Shown here one piece after another: positions 1 through 12,292 of a DNA stretch of 64,000 nt. The notes beneath the pieces were generated by a model that worked only from the letters and a program-made list of their open reading frames with translations, had not been told where the DNA came from and made no database searches. The translations under genes and the position numbers were made by a program. How positions within the stretch are numbered: position 1 is the stretch's first letter; each line of letters starts with the position of its first letter. Source of the DNA: Colletotrichum lupini (taxonomy: Eukaryota > Ascomycota > Sordariomycetes > Glomerellales > Glomerellaceae); assembly GCF_023278565.1 (NCBI RefSeq), contig NC_064672.1, positions 5,208,001-5,272,000 of the forward strand, in the 5' to 3' direction.

Positions 1-2116
1 TCCGAGGGTGACGAGGACGTACAGGACGCAGGATGCGGGTGTCAACTTTTGATGACGGAGATAGCATAGCAGTAAATCACAGCTATAGACGGTTGGAACG
101 TCTTCATTCACATCACTGGTTTATTCCATTATTTATGGTGGCTTTTTGTGTGCTTGTAGAGTTGCTTAAGCCCGGTGTCTCTCTCAACTCATCACATAAG
201 TAGAGACATGGTGCTGTGTTGAGTAATTTCACAGTTCAGTGTCAGCCGCTCATCGCTGTAGCTCAATTCTGAGCAATCAACTGAAATGCCCTCATAAATC
301 ATCTCTACGACGAAACTACTGAATGAACAGAGTACTGAAAAGCTCTCGCCGAGTCGGCGCCGCTCTACATGGAGCACGAACCAGGTACATGCAAACACAG
401 GCTGCCCGCGGAAAGGGCTGTCCACGAATCATCCCAACCTTTCTCAAACCGCTCGCAACGCGGCCGTTCCTCCCGGTCTGTGTTCTGTCCCTCCCTCTCG
501 GTAAGTCAGTGGCAGAGTGGGTGGTGTTGGCTCTTGCGTGAGTTCACCTCACCCTCTCAAATGGAAAGGGTCTCTTTTCCACTTCGTGTGGTAAAGTTTT
601 TCTACCAACCCACCTTCAGGCCACCCAAAGAGCCGGCCTCTGTGAAGTTCGGATTTCAGCGGTGCTTTGAGTTTTTTGGGGGCTTTTTGGGAGGGCCGCT
701 TGTTGGTCTACGGGTCAGTTGTGATTAGACGGACTGGACTGGACTTCGTTCGGGGCCGTGTGTGGGTGGGTGTGGGACCGCGTCACGGCTGCGGAATCGG
801 GGTGCGGACGGGGTGAGATGGTGCTCGGATGGAAGTGGTGAGTTGCGAAGATCCGGAGTAGGAGGATTATGGAGTTTGTGTGAATTTCCACCAACTGGAT
901 ACAATCATCTTATCAAGCTGACAAATTTGTACGAGACAGGCCACAGTAAATATGAGAAGTGAGTACGATGAAGAATGGCAAACCAGTTTTATGTAGATTT
1001 CGGACGGCCGATGAACAAAGTTACGAAAGCGATGAACCTGGTACGGGGGGACTCGCAACCCGTCACTTGGTAGTCAGGTAGTAAGTAAACCGGCACTCAT
1101 CAACCCGGCAATCCAGATTCAGCACACGCAAGGATACACCTAGAAGAGCCTCACACTCTCTTTCCCGTTCATCAGCCTCTCGCACCTTCAAGGTTCGACT
1201 AAATGTCGGGTTCTTCCCTAGCCGACGGGGATGGGTGGATGGCGGGCGGCGGGCGGCGGGTAAAGTCTGTTCAAGACAGGTGAGCCGAGCGAGGCTTCCC
1301 GCATATTGGAGGTGTAGCGAGCGTTTATTTGGTGGGGTTTCCGTTGGGGGCCTATGGATGGGGCGCGTGTGATGTAGAGGGAGGATGCTTGTTTGGGAAG
1401 GCTTTTATGTCAGGAGAGGCAGTATAGTGTAAGTAGCAACCGTCGCCTGCCTCGAAGATGCCGCCTGTGATGCTTCTTGATGGCGTCCGGCTGTACGAGC
1501 ACTAGTGTGTAATCACATACGACAAGGGGAATCGAGTGTATTCCCGTCCCTTTCAGCCATAGGCCAGGGTGAAGTCTTTACTATACATGAATCCAGAATC
1601 CTTTGAATCCTTCCCGGAAACCTATTTCTCACCTTTTGCCATGGTCTTGTGTGGTACAGTACACGAACGTGGGCGGGATGTGTCCAACACCTAACCGGAC
1701 TCGATCACCACACCAACCATACTGACAGCAGTAGGCCCGGTGCCTCGAAAGCTTCATAGGTCTCAACACCGTCCATGTCTCTGTCTTGGGGTCAAAAGTC
1801 GCTTACCAAGGCAGTGGTTTCTTGGCGGGGGAGGTTCAGGATCGGGACGAGGTCGTGCCATGTGCCGCTGATCAGGCTGCATGATGCGCGCGTGCAAGGG
1901 AAGTTATGTATGTTACTTGGATCAAATGCTGTGGCAATATCTCATATCCGTTTCTGTGAATACGCTGTTTAGCCAAGTAGAGATCCATATGGCACTAGCT
2001 ACGACGATCTCAATCGCACATCAGTCCTTACAATGATCGGACAAGTAATGGCAAGCGTGTTATATTACGAAAGCTTTGGGAGATACTCGAAACAGGTAGC
2101 GTATACATGGCTACCT
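1..2116. other. Gene-free stretch, 3' flank of phospholipase C
   Basis: No reading frame here looks like a protein; the short open frames overlap on both strands and show no domain. A small GC-rich GGCGGGC-type tandem lies near 1230-1262. Nothing else recognisable was seen. Confidence 0.5.
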
Positions 2117-3841
2117 CTACGCGTCGACAACCTCAAACTTGACAAGGATGGAACATTTGGTTTCTCTTCCCTTGAGGTCAAGCATGCGGATAAAGACCCA
2201 GCCCGGTATCGTGTAGAGCAGTCGTACCGCGCCGACGGCAAAGATTGGGTTCTTGGCGAAGCTGTCATCACTCTTGATGAGCATCCGCAAGAAAACCATT
2301 TCGTTGTCTTGGTATTCCCACTCTAGGACCTCGTCCCATAGCGGGTCGGTGGGTGGTGGGTTCTCTCCCTTGTGCAAGAATCCTGTCAGCTTGTGCTGTT
2401 TGTAGCCAGCCGTTTTCCTCTTTGGAGGCTTGATATCGAGATCATGAGGATGTACAAGCGTGCACGTGAGGTAGGGCTTGATTGTCTCGTCTTCGTCGCG
2501 ATCGGACGGCACGGGAATGTCGGTGGCACCGCCGACGTGTAGACGGAGTTTTCGCTTCCTTCCGTTGCTGAGGTGGCCCGAGCCACCGGGCCGGAGCTCG
2601 GCGGGCTTCAAAATGAAACCCTCAGAACCGGCGAATAACGCCTCATTGAGCTGCATTGATGCTCCAAATGTCTGCCAATTGAGGGCACAGATCTGGGCGC
2701 CAATTCCCCAAAAGGGAACGGGATGGAGATTTTTGGAAGAGATGCGAGTTCCCTTGGGGAAAACACGCATCAGATGGTGAGCGTTGTGGCGGGAGATTTT
2801 GTCAGTGTGCGTCGGCAGATGGGAGGCCAGCCCAGACTCGGAGACGTTGATGAGGTGATGGTGCGGCGCATCTTGCAGAACCTCCTCAAACCATGAATTG
2901 TTGATGGGCTTGACGGACTGGGCGTAGACGCCGAGTGCCTCTAATTCTGGGACAATCAGCGAAGCAGGCGCAGCCTTCTTTTTCTCCTTGTAGTCTTTCT
3001 TGGCCTTCTTTTCCTCCTCGTCATCATCACTTGAGCTCGAGCTACTGTCGTCGGCCTCTCCAGGGAAGTGATATTCGACAATGACAACAATCTTGTTGCC
3101 GAGTTCCTCCAGACGGACATGGTTGGCCTGGCCCTCTTGCTCGGCATGGCCTTTTTCTCTGATGGCTTGGCTAAGAAGGCGATCTCCAAAGACCTCTCTC
3201 ATGATGAATGCCAGGCGTAGTTGACCCTCAGGGTCACAGTGATTCTCGAGAGACAGAAGGATTGGCGCAGCGGGATGTGGTTCCTTGGCTTCTTGGTCGA
3301 CGACATCTCGGATGGTCTCGCAGACGGTGCGGAAAGGGATGTTGGAGACGAGGGTGTATCCGTGGGTGACCTTGGGCTCGTCCTTGTTGTCGGGGTTATC
3401 CCAGGCATCGATCTCGACGCATCGCGCGCCAGCACGCAACGTCTCGTCATAGGCCTCTGCCGAAGAGCTTCCATAAAGCTGGTGGGCCAGAAGGTAGGTG
3501 TTGTGGCTGGAGCTGATGAAGTACTCGGGCAATGGGTGGGATCTATCAGTAAGCTCGCGGGGCACGCTGATGTGAGGCTTGTACACGAGGGCTTGCAACT
3601 CGGGGGTGAGCTGTTCTGAGTCGACGTTTGCTTCCTTGGAGGAGATGGCCTTCTGATCGACAAGGAAAGACTTGATGGCACGGCTCACGCGGAGACGGTG
3701 CTTAAGGTCTGAGTCGCGTGCAGCGTGGCCTCCGCCAGCCAAGGTGGTGTTGTCGGTCGCATCGCCGAGCTCCTCTTCATCCTCTGGCGCCGATTTGGAG
3801 AAGGGATTGAGGTTGGCAAACTTTGAAGTTAGTGAGGCCAT
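2117..3841 (-). CDS. Phosphoinositide-specific phospholipase C
   Basis: A single-exon 574-residue protein that should hydrolyse phosphatidylinositol 4,5-bisphosphate to IP3 and diacylglycerol at membranes in calcium signalling. The X box starts near residue 108 with SSSHNTYL (His113, Asn114). It continues with CVEIDAWD (Glu143, Asp145) and VTHGYT (His160), which are the expected catalytic and calcium ligands. A Ser/Asp/Glu/Lys-rich acidic and basic linker (about 264-290) separates X from Y. The Y box (about 297-413) contains MRVFPKGTR and a NPxxFWxxGxQ-like stretch, HPVPFWGIGAQ. A C2-like domain follows to the C-terminus. No clear PH or EF-hand region is seen, so this resembles the short fungal or plant-like PLCs. 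The frame stays open 74 codons upstream to 4063, but that part looks like UTR. The start at MASLTSKF was chosen because the protein-like sequence begins there. Confidence 0.93.
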   Translation of the reverse strand: MASLTSKFANLNPFSKSAPEDEEELGDATDNTTLAGGGHAARDSDLKHRLRVSRAIKSFLVDQKAISSKEANVDSEQLTPELQALVYKPHISVPRELTDRSHPLPEYFISSSHNTYLLAHQLYGSSSAEAYDETLRAGARCVEIDAWDNPDNKDEPKVTHGYTLVSNIPFRTVCETIRDVVDQEAKEPHPAAPILLSLENHCDPEGQLRLAFIMREVFGDRLLSQAIREKGHAEQEGQANHVRLEELGNKIVVIVEYHFPGEADDSSSSSSDDDEEEKKAKKDYKEKKKAAPASLIVPELEALGVYAQSVKPINNSWFEEVLQDAPHHHLINVSESGLASHLPTHTDKISRHNAHHLMRVFPKGTRISSKNLHPVPFWGIGAQICALNWQTFGASMQLNEALFAGSEGFILKPAELRPGGSGHLSNGRKRKLRLHVGGATDIPVPSDRDEDETIKPYLTCTLVHPHDLDIKPPKRKTAGYKQHKLTGFLHKGENPPPTDPLWDEVLEWEYQDNEMVFLRMLIKSDDSFAKNPIFAVGAVRLLYTIPGWVFIRMLDLKGRETKCSILVKFEVVDA

Positions 3842-6662
3842 TGCTGGTGACGTTTCCGCGGCGGTTGTCTCTCTAGATTGCCTCTTCCGGACGTGAGGAT
3901 AATGGTTCTGACCCCAGATGTCCACTAGGTACGCGGGGTATGTGTAGATATTAAAGGGAGAGAGATTGAGATGGTCGCAAACAGGAATTCCGGCAAGATG
4001 ATGGCGGGAAACGACGACGTCAATCTTGGCTGATGCACGCCGCGTAAGGTAGCAGCAGCGCAACAGCAGGTGGCAGGAACAAGCTGTGGAATGGAGTTGC
4101 CCCTCCTTCCCGTCAGCTCAGCTCCTGCTGCCACACCTGCCGCATCTTCTCCGATGGAGGGGCTGCGGAGTGGAGACGCTAAGATTAGATTGGCGGGGAG
4201 CTCAAGCAGCTTTGACGAATTGAATTTCAGTCTCTCTCCCTTATTTGGCTAGAGGATTGCTTACATAAGTTCCGGCACTCAGTGTTCCCTTAGCTCGGAG
4301 CCCACAGCTCTTGGTCAAGTTCGTCTCAACACACGAACACCACCATCAGATGGCGCTTGATCATCGGCCTCGATTGGCTTCTAGCACATGGACTACCCAT
4401 TATCTTGCCCGGTATCTTCATGCCTGCCTGGCAATCGACTGCCAAAACAGTGTCCGACGTTTTTTTCGATGGCACTCTGGGACCGACAATGCTCTCCATG
4501 GCTTCAAGTTGGAGAATCCGAGCTCAACCATTCGATCATTTCTTGAATAATGTCAGACGACGCTCCGAGCAGTGAATACAACCAATCAGACCTGAAAGAC
4601 ACTTCCAATTCGGGGGTATTCGAGGAGAAACAAAGATTACTGCGCTACCACCCGAGCTCCCTGACGGCAGCGTCGTCAGCGTTCCAAGCCAAGCCGGTTC
4701 TCTCACCGGAATCATTCTCCACCTCGGCGACTCTTTACCCGCTGGGCATCTTGGGAGCCGGGCGGCATCTGGAAACATTCATTCAGCCTTGTGGGTCCGT
4801 CCATGCTGCAAGTTGAAGCTCCTCCGAGGCTGTCATTTCCGCCCCCAAACCCCTTGCTATACCCCTAGACCTCGTGGCATATCCTTCTGCCTCCACCCTG
4901 GATTGAACGCCAAGGACTTCGTCAACTACTGGCATCAGCTGGTGGCCATACGGTGTACCGAACATATCTGAAAATGCTAGGCAGAGTTCTGCGCGACCCT
5001 CCTCCAATACAACCCCACGCTTGTTCCGGAGACAGCTAGGTAGCTGCTTGTTAGTTACCCCAGCACATGGATTTGTCTCGCCAGAGTTGGTATCGACCGG
5101 CAATAATTACTCGACTGTGGTGCCCCTCTGTCTCATACCATAATACTCGGCTCTCTGGTGTTAAAATCGCACATCTAGGCCTCATCATCTTTGACTCACT
5201 CGAATTCGCATTGACAAGCTCTCCGCCTCGTAGGCTGTGTCCTCTAAGGACCGTCACTTCAGGCAGCAGACAGATACAACTTATAAGCATCGGGCCTAGT
5301 ATCTACCTCAAGTAGTGACATATCGGCCGACGGAAAGGCCTTCAGGCGGGCGAGACCGTTTGGCAATGTCTCAGTCCTTATTCCTGTCTGCGGCCGCAAC
5401 CGATATCATGAGCCTGGGGATTTAACGCATTCCTCATCAAACATTGGCAGGCGAACCAAATGCAGCTCGGAGGGTTGTTGACCTGGCGATGCATGTGCGA
5501 AAAAAAAAGCACTATCGAGAGGGCTAACGCAAACGCACGGAGCACTACTGCAAGGGTAACAAGCATCTCGATGGGGCCATGGAGAAGTCTGGACGGGCAG
5601 CTAGACAGCTTCCCGAAAGCTGCCTCCCTGCCGCTGGCGTCATCATCAGCTTACCCTACACTCCGTCAAAGACTGATTGATGCGCGCGAGGAGTCTGCCT
5701 GACTGCCTGCCTGTATGCCTCCCTCGTCGCCAGGAAGAGAGTGAGGAGGTTGGAGTCGAATCCATCGTCCGACACACCGCCAAAAGGCTGTGCGTGGACA
5801 GCGCGGCACCGACAGAAAACAATCAGTTCTGTCGCGTCATTTGATGGACGAATGCATGGGATACATTTAGGACAACACACCTCGCCTTCGACACTCGGGT
5901 CAGAAATAGCTGGAAGGACGTTGGATCGGCATTGGAGGGTTGCGGGATGGGCGGCCTGCGCCTCCGTGAATGCGGTCGCTGGTCGTACGGCATGCGGGGT
6001 CCAACAGTCTCTCGCAGATTCGCGCACACACTTCTTCTGTTTCTTCTCTGGATGGCACACTGACACACTGGTGTTGGGCCTCCAGCATTGGTGTGTCCAT
6101 CTGGTGCTACACGGCGACATCCAGTCATCCAGGGTGTTCCCAAGACCAGATTCACCCAGTCTGTAGAGATGACTGGTCCCTCGTACGAAAATGCCTCCAG
6201 CCTATGGCGTGCTGGAGTTTGAGGGAATAAGCTTCTCAGAGGGTTGAGCCATGACGTCGAAAGACTGCGGCAGAGTTCTTTTGGGAAGATTTGGGACGAC
6301 TAGATGCTGTCTGGCGTCGGTGCTTGTGGGCGCTTGCTCGCTGCCAACGCTGCTGGTGCCGCAAATGGGCATGTTCGATTTTGGCCGCATCAAGCAGCTT
6401 CCCACCCCAGCGCAGCGATCGGCACCTTTGGGTCCCTTGGGGTCCTCTTGGAGGGGCGACGAACGGCGCCACACCCTCCCTCTTCCCGTTTTTCTTCTTC
6501 CCAACTCTCGCTCTCTTTCTTTCGTCTACTACTTATTCACATGTGAAGCCAGACAGACGCCTTCTCATCAATGTTCATACACTGACTGCTAAACAAATTC
6601 TATTTCAACGGTCGGAAGCGATCTGGTGTTGTTGCGCGCTTGTTCGTCTTCAAAAGCTCATC
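3842..6662. other. Gene-free stretch between phospholipase C and tetraspanin
   Basis: This 2.8-kb interval must hold the promoters of both flanking genes, which diverge. Several frames of 80-150 codons exist (for example 5741-6166 plus and 5656-6120 minus). They overlap each other, are low-complexity or Cys/Ser/Arg-rich, and show no domain. No gene is called. Confidence 0.45.
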
Positions 6663-7738
6663 ATGGGGGTCAATCCAGGCGTAGTGTTTCTACTGGTAAG
6701 CCCCAACAGCCGGCATCCACTAACACCAATTGAAACCATGAACGATATCAGGTAATATCTAACCAAAATACTTTTATAGATCTGTATCGGACTGCTGACG
6801 ACGGCCATGTGAGTTCTCAAACATCACCGACCGCAAATTTCTCTGCTAATCATTTCACAGCGTCGTTCACGTAACGAGCACCAATCTCGCCCTTCCCATC
6901 TCGCCGTTCTTGTCTCTGCTTCCGATTCTGCTACCCATCCTCGGCACTATCAACGCATTTTACTACCCGCGCCTGCTATTCAATGCGAGCAACTCTCTCG
7001 CTCGGACCGAGCAGCTGTTTCCTACCATTATCCAGACACTTCAAGGCATCTTGACCACCGCTGTCGCCGTTATCCTGTTGCAAACCGCGCTTCCCGGCGA
7101 TGGCCTAAACTGCGCCCTGTCTACCAGCTGGCAGCGCATGTTTGTCGCCAAGGATGAGTCGACCATCAGGCGCATCCAGGATAGCCTTAATTGCTGTGGC
7201 CTGAACAGCGTCAAGGACCGCGGTTGGCCATTTGGTGCTCATGCCCGGTGCGCCGAAATTACTGGTCGAGATACTGCCTGCATCGGACCGTGGAGGGATG
7301 CAACGGTGCGGAATTCCTCCATCGACTTAGGCATCGTCATCACCGTGGGTGTGCTACAGGTATGTCTGATATAGATATATACCAGGCCACAGCCGTTCCG
7401 GGCTAATGAGACATTCGTCACAGGTTCTGACGCTGCTCTTTATGCAGAGTGCCAGCAACTGGAGACACGCATGGTGGGCGCAACCCTGGAGCCACCTCTC
7501 AGAGCGTCCGATCGAAGAGCGCCAGCGCAGACCTCTTCTCACTGCTACAATCTCCACACACTCAGCGCATGACAGTGGTGAGGAATCTGAAGACATTGTG
7601 AGATACAGCGACCTGAACCCTCATTATGGCACCACGGGAGAGGGACAACGGGGCCGTATTCGCACTGGATCCAACAGGATTGAGCCCTCTTCGCTCAGAA
7701 ATGTCGAAAATGCCGAAAACGCATGGAGAGACGAGTAG
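6663..7738 (+). CDS. Tetraspanin (Tsp3/Pls1-like fungal type)
   Basis: Four exons: 6663-6695, 6780-6808, 6861-7359 and 7424-7738. All introns are GT-AG and in phase, giving 291 residues. Four hydrophobic segments lie near residues 5-24, 36-54, 76-96 and 175-195. The large loop between segments 3 and 4 carries the tetraspanin hallmark NCCG (131-134) plus Cys151 and Cys161, enough for two disulphides. The tail after segment 4 is about 95 residues, polar and Arg/Glu/Ser-rich, longer than in Pls1. Tetraspanins organise membrane microdomains; in fungi, family members are needed for appressorium function or sexual development. The first two coding exons are very short (11 and about 10 codons) and would be missed by frame-based calling. 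The family is clear; the subfamily is an inference. Confidence 0.9.
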
Positions 7739-8028
7739 TTCTCATGCGTCACGCCTTCATCCATCCAAAAATCCCTACACCTTACCAACGACGACACGAT
7801 TCTCTTTCAAACATCATTTTACCCTCTTTTGCATTGCGAGCGAGAATGGTTTGCTACCCGGGATTTGGAAGCCGGGGAATAGTTCGGCGGAGTTCGGGTT
7901 TGGCCGGTTTGTGTTTTAGTGGCCGTAGTCTTTTTTTGCTAGGGGGGTTCCCTTGTCTGACTTTTCTTCTTTGGGGTTGGCTCAAATAACTATTGGAGTT
8001 GGTTCGAAATTTCGTTCATTGACGCCGC

Positions 8029-9224
8029 TTATGTTGACATGCCTGCGAGTAAAAGAGCTAGATCGCGGCCTGCCATTGCGAACCTGAGGTCGATGATTTG
8101 AGCGAATTACCGGATCGACACGACGGAACACCGACGCGAAGGAAACACTTACCGAATAGTATCATGCCGTTTCGCCAGTGCCTCCAGGAGGTCTGGCCTC
8201 GGTTCCAGCCCGCCGAGTCCCACGGACACCTTGCGTCCATCCACGCTCGCCTTCTCTGCTGCGTTGGCGATTTTGGCAACGGTAGAGTGGAAGATTTCCG
8301 AGTCGTGTTGCCCAGGGACTGCGAGCCTGGGATAACCAAACGTCAGCTTCAGTCTCGAAATGTCATACATCGGTCCTATTCTACGGCGGAATAGCGGTTG
8401 ACGTACTCCATGCAGAGATCTGCGCAGCCAATGAACAAGGCATCGATGCCCGGCACGGCGGCGATGGCTCTGTGATTTTGATTAACCCCAACAACTCCCA
8501 CATGGGATTCTTCTCCCGTTGTGTGAGACTGTGGGCACTCACTCTACGTTTTCAACACCTTCTCTGGTCTCGATCATGGGCATGATGAGGACATCGTCGT
8601 TGACTACCTCGGCGATGGCCGCGTAGGATAGCGTCGTCGTGTACTGGGTCATTGCCGTGACCATGGTTACGGAGCGATGGCCCTACAGATTTGCCCCTTA
8701 CGTGTAAGCTCACTGTTTTATTCTTCGAACTCTTCCTTTGTAGGTAGACGTCTGGGAATGGGCAATGTACTCAGGGTGGAAACTTTGATGCGTTGACGCA
8801 CATTTCCGCTTGCTCGACGGTGTTTACGTGCGGCACGATGATGGCTTGGGCCCCGGAGTCGAGGCAGCGGGAGATCCATTCGGGGGCGCACGTTGGGACG
8901 ACTACAGTTGGTGTGATGCTTTTTTTTCGCCATGGTCAGTACCTACGTCAGGGTCGGTTTCTCTGACTGGCCTTACCCAACATTCAGACACGAGACGGCG
9001 ATATCCTTCATGGTCTCCATGCTCGTGGCCATGTGCTCGAGGTTCATGAGCACGGCCGAGTAGCCTGCGCGCTTGGCGACGAGAGGCATCTCGGTGGAGA
9101 AGGCGACGCGGAGGCCAAAGGAGTGGGCGAGTTTGTTTTGGAGCATGAGGTTCTTGGCGAGGTTTGGGCGGCAGGCTTCGCGGGCGAGGGCGAGTTGCTG
9201 TGAGTGGGTCGTGGGTGAGGACAT
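8029..9224 (-). pseudogene. HpcH/HpaI-family aldolase, in-frame TGA at codon 132
   Basis: Six exons on the minus strand: 9224-8977, 8918-8771, 8682-8543, 8469-8407, 8353-8153 and 8083-8029. The total is 285 codons including the stop. Phases agree at every junction. The family, class II metal-dependent 4-hydroxy-2-oxo-acid aldolases such as 2,4-dihydroxyhept-2-enedioate aldolase, is read from FGLRVAFSTEMPLVAKRAGY, VLMNLEH, APEWISRCLDSGAQAIIVPH, GHRSVT, IMPMIETREGVENVE, AVPGIDALFIG and the C-terminal RFAMAGRDLALLLAG. The metal-ligand Glu of MIETREG and the substrate-site Arg of GHRS are present. The oddity is the last codon of exon 2 (8771-8773), which is TGA immediately before a GTAC donor. 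Homologues usually have Arg or Leu there (YPPxG), so CGA to TGA is a simple explanation. If real, the product stops at 131 residues. A non-canonical donor or a sequencing error could also explain it. Confidence 0.75.
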
Positions 9225-10147
9225 GGTGAGCGGTTGGAGGAGGGCGATCGGCTGCGTGTATGCGGGTTGAGAAGAAGACTTGTCTTGGGGACGTCGAGGT
9301 GCTTGGGAAACTGAATGTTGAGAGAATGACAGAGCCCAAGAGGGGCACGGAATAATGTGGCCTTGTGCTTGTAACCCCTCTATCCTATCATTCGCGCTCG
9401 CGGCAGTGATTTTAGTCCGTAAGTTCCCCCAATTTAACGACCCCCAAGTGCGACCTTCAGGACAAACTGATAGGGGGCCCTTCCAGTCATTGCGGATTTC
9501 TTGCACAAGCGTCAGCTGCAACAAGAAGCTCAGGCTGCTGGCGAACAGCCTGCTTCCGAAACTGTCGTGGAGGGAGAAGTAGAAAAGAAGGAGAAGGAAA
9601 TGGAGGGAAGACTTTCTGGGGCTATCGAGCCAGTTAGGAACTATTCCAGTATCATTTGACCAGCAAATGTTGGAGGCGTAAACCCAGGATTGGACGTGCG
9701 TGGTGGCATGCGTGGTTCCAATTTACAGCCAGCACTGATATGCTACCAACCTGGAAAGTCTAGGGGATCGTTGGAACATTCGAAAATAGGCGAAAGTAGA
9801 GATGAATCTGCAGTTATATCGAATTGACATCACTTGTTCCATATGTTGCCCGAACGTTCTTTGATCAAGTATATGCTCTTCGAGCATACTGGTCAGCCAC
9901 ATGAAGTTTGAGACTCAAGCGATTGCTATGGAAAACATGCTGGCAGCGTATCAAATACTCGGTAGAGTATGCTTTGCATCCTTGAGGATACTTCATCGGA
10001 TTGCCTCTGGTCTCGTCATAGATGTGATCTATGTCAGCTCTCGATCGCGGTTGCCGCATATGCTTGAAGGGATCTGAGCCTGTGGTAACTTAATTGAAGC
10101 GCTTTCAACAAGCGAATGCTGAAGTACAGAGTCCGTGTTTTCCGCGA
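9225..10147. other. Gene-free stretch
   Basis: Holds the promoter of the aldolase gene and the 3' flank of the aminotransferase remnant. Short frames only (for example 9865-10059 minus); no domain, RNA gene or repeat recognised. Confidence 0.45.
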
Positions 10148-11225
10148 CTACCTTATTCCGATGGAGACCTGCTCACTCATATTCTCACCAGCTTCCAATC
10201 TAGATCTGATATCCAGTATGGTAGCAGCTAGTCTTTCAATGCCTTCCTCGAGCTGAGCTACCTCATGCCACGCCCGGCATAGTCTGATGCATCTGGTGAA
10301 GCCATTCTTCGACTCTGCTCTCTGAACGCTCCCTTTGTCCCCACTGACAACAAACATGTGTCCGAATGCGACGCGAAGGAATTTCTCTTTTAAGGCTATG
10401 GCTGCCACTGTTCGTGCCACTGGAAGCTCTTCTGGAAGCCGGAGGTATGTGAAGAAGCCTCCCGTCGTCGCTTGCGCGGCATCTTCTGGGTTATTGATTT
10501 CAACTGTGACACCTAAGGACACCAAAATATCACGGATAGAGGCCATGAGGGCGCGGCATCTCTCACGATATGTTGGTATGAGAGTCTTCTTGATATGTGT
10601 CTGCAGACTGCCACTTCGCAGCATCTTGTCGACGAAAGTGGAAGTGAGGTGTGAGGGTGCACCGCCGGAGCTAGAAGATCCTCTGCCCAGGAGTTAGTAC
10701 CATCATACGGGCTTCTTTGGCTTGTTGCATGGAGAAGCTCAGGGCAGAGACTTACACCTCGGCCAATTCTCTGGCGAAGGCCGGCGTGCCGTCCGCCCAT
10801 CCAACTCTGACACCAGGCCCGATCACCTTGGAGAAAGATCCGTTGCTGAGGGTGTTTCCCCATGTACTGTAGCCGGGCATACTGCGATCTATGTCGACGA
10901 GCCTCGGCGGCACAGCTTCGACTGCGTCGTCTGGAGTAGATGAGTCCTCGGGCCAGCTCAGGAAGTCGTAGACATCGTCTGATACGACGAGGGCATCGTA
11001 TTCCCGGGCAAGCGCGACAAGGTCCTTGCGGGTCTGGGGGCAAAGCGTCTTTCCGCTGGGATTTGAAAATGTTGGAACGAGATAAATGACATATTTGTAG
11101 ATTTTTGGGTATGTCTTTCCCACTTTGATGGTGAAAATGTCGGGCCGGCCGAGTTTCTTAGCATCCTCAACGGCTTGAGCTTCGGTAGCGGCCAGCTTCC
11201 GGCGTAAAAAGGCAATTATTGATGA
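10148..11225 (-). pseudogene. 5'-truncated PLP aminotransferase (class I/II, 2-aminoadipate/YER152C-like)
   Basis: Two exons remain: about 11225-10756 and 10682-10148, joined by an in-phase GT-AG intron. The residue pattern is that of fungal fold-type I aminotransferases. YLVPTFSNPSGKTL is the substrate and cofactor loop, VVSDDVYDFLSWP holds the PLP-pyridine Asp and Tyr, and NGSFSKVIGPGVRVGW holds the Schiff-base Lys and phosphate Arg. GGFFTYLRLPEE and FLRVAFG lie in the C-terminal domain. Family members are about 430-450 residues. Here the first 150-170 residues, with the PLP-phosphate loop and N-terminal helix, are missing. The frame is closed by TAG at 11226-11228, and the DNA beyond belongs to an unrelated decayed gene on the other strand. 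An acceptor-like ...GATAG exists at that point, but no upstream exon was found. The remaining sequence is otherwise undamaged, so the truncation may be recent. Confidence 0.75.
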
Positions 11226-11311
11226 CTATCAGGATGACTTTCGATATTATGGGGTTAGTCCATATGTGTCCATCGACAATAAAGAAGGCAGACTAACACG
11301 CGGCCAACACG

Positions 11312-12292
11312 GTGGACACGATGATCCTATGCCGATGTGACAGCGACCATGCTGAGTTCATCACGAGGTGGGATGAGAAGCCGGAGAACTCCTTGATATT
11401 CGGAAACTGCCCAAGTTTTCTCCAGTGTGATCGGCCCCAGGGAAGAAACCTTGTGTTCCGAGAGCGGTCGACGCAGTCTCTTCCTTCATCCAAGCCTTGG
11501 AGGTTGAAAAGCTTGCGGGAAGGGATTAAGTGGCAGTCAAAAAGGGGTGGAGAGCCTCCGCTGGATTGATGACCTCTAACGAGGCCGTTAAGTCCATAGT
11601 GACCGAGGGACAGTACAATGCCTGAATGAAAGAGGTTAGAGATACGCTCATAGCGTTGCAAGACTGGCGAGCGACCGCCAAGCGCATTCTCGGGAAGGAC
11701 ATCACGTTCGACTGGGAATTTCCAAAGGCACCTCTTGGCCAGTACATGTGGCAAGGGAGTACAGAGGCTGTCATTGACTGATGTATTCCCGCAGCTACCT
11801 TGGGAGACGTTACATGGAGCTGTCAAAGTACGTCACTCCAGCCCTTCAGAACCCAATCGCTTGACTAACTTGATGTAGATAAACCAAGTATGTCTCACAG
11901 ACAAGTTTGAATATGCCTCTAGAAGCCTGCATGCGCTGACAAACAGCGTCGCAGACAAGGAAGATATGCACGGATTCTATACCGCCTCTCTGCCTGGGGG
12001 CACTGGCGCATACGACTTTAGTAAGAGCGAGTCCTCTCCGGAAGAAGTCGAGACCTTTCCCGCGGACATTGTAAAAATGGGTATCATGTAGCAGGTACAG
12101 CCAATCTGGGCTACGCAGGGCTTGAGCCTGCATGCCAAGCAGTTTGCGGAGAGATTCAAATAGGAAGAGATTGCCGGTTACATGCGGGACGTGGCTGCTC
12201 CCGCGATGGAGAGCATGGCTACCGATAAGTATGGGAAGCCAACGTCACCTGGCGGATACCTCGCCGATGTGTTCTCTGATGTTGTTGGATGA
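11312..12292 (+). pseudogene. Unidentified decayed gene with several in-frame stops
   Basis: A protein-like reading can be followed on the plus strand. The frame that starts before 11467 is broken by TAA 11527-11529, TGA 11623-11625 and TGA 11779-11781. After a likely small intron or frame change near 11830-11879 it resumes at about 11880. It is then broken by TAG 12089-12091 and TAG 12161-12163 and ends at TGA 12290-12292. Between stops the text is well formed, for example KRILGKDITFDWEFPKAPLG, FYTASLPGGTGAYDFSKSE and SMATDKYGKPTSPGGYLADV. Several stops are one transition from Trp, Arg or Gln codons, as expected from RIP-like decay. The family was not recognised. An alternative frame from 11312 may preserve the N-terminus with a frameshift. 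Confidence 0.5.

Noticed and set aside
3842..4063. 74-codon upstream extension of the phospholipase C frame
   Set aside because: The segment is not protein-like and the internal ATG gives a normal N-terminus; more likely 5' UTR.
5656..6504. Several overlapping 100-150 codon frames on both strands
   Set aside because: They overlap each other and lack domains or introns with sensible phases.
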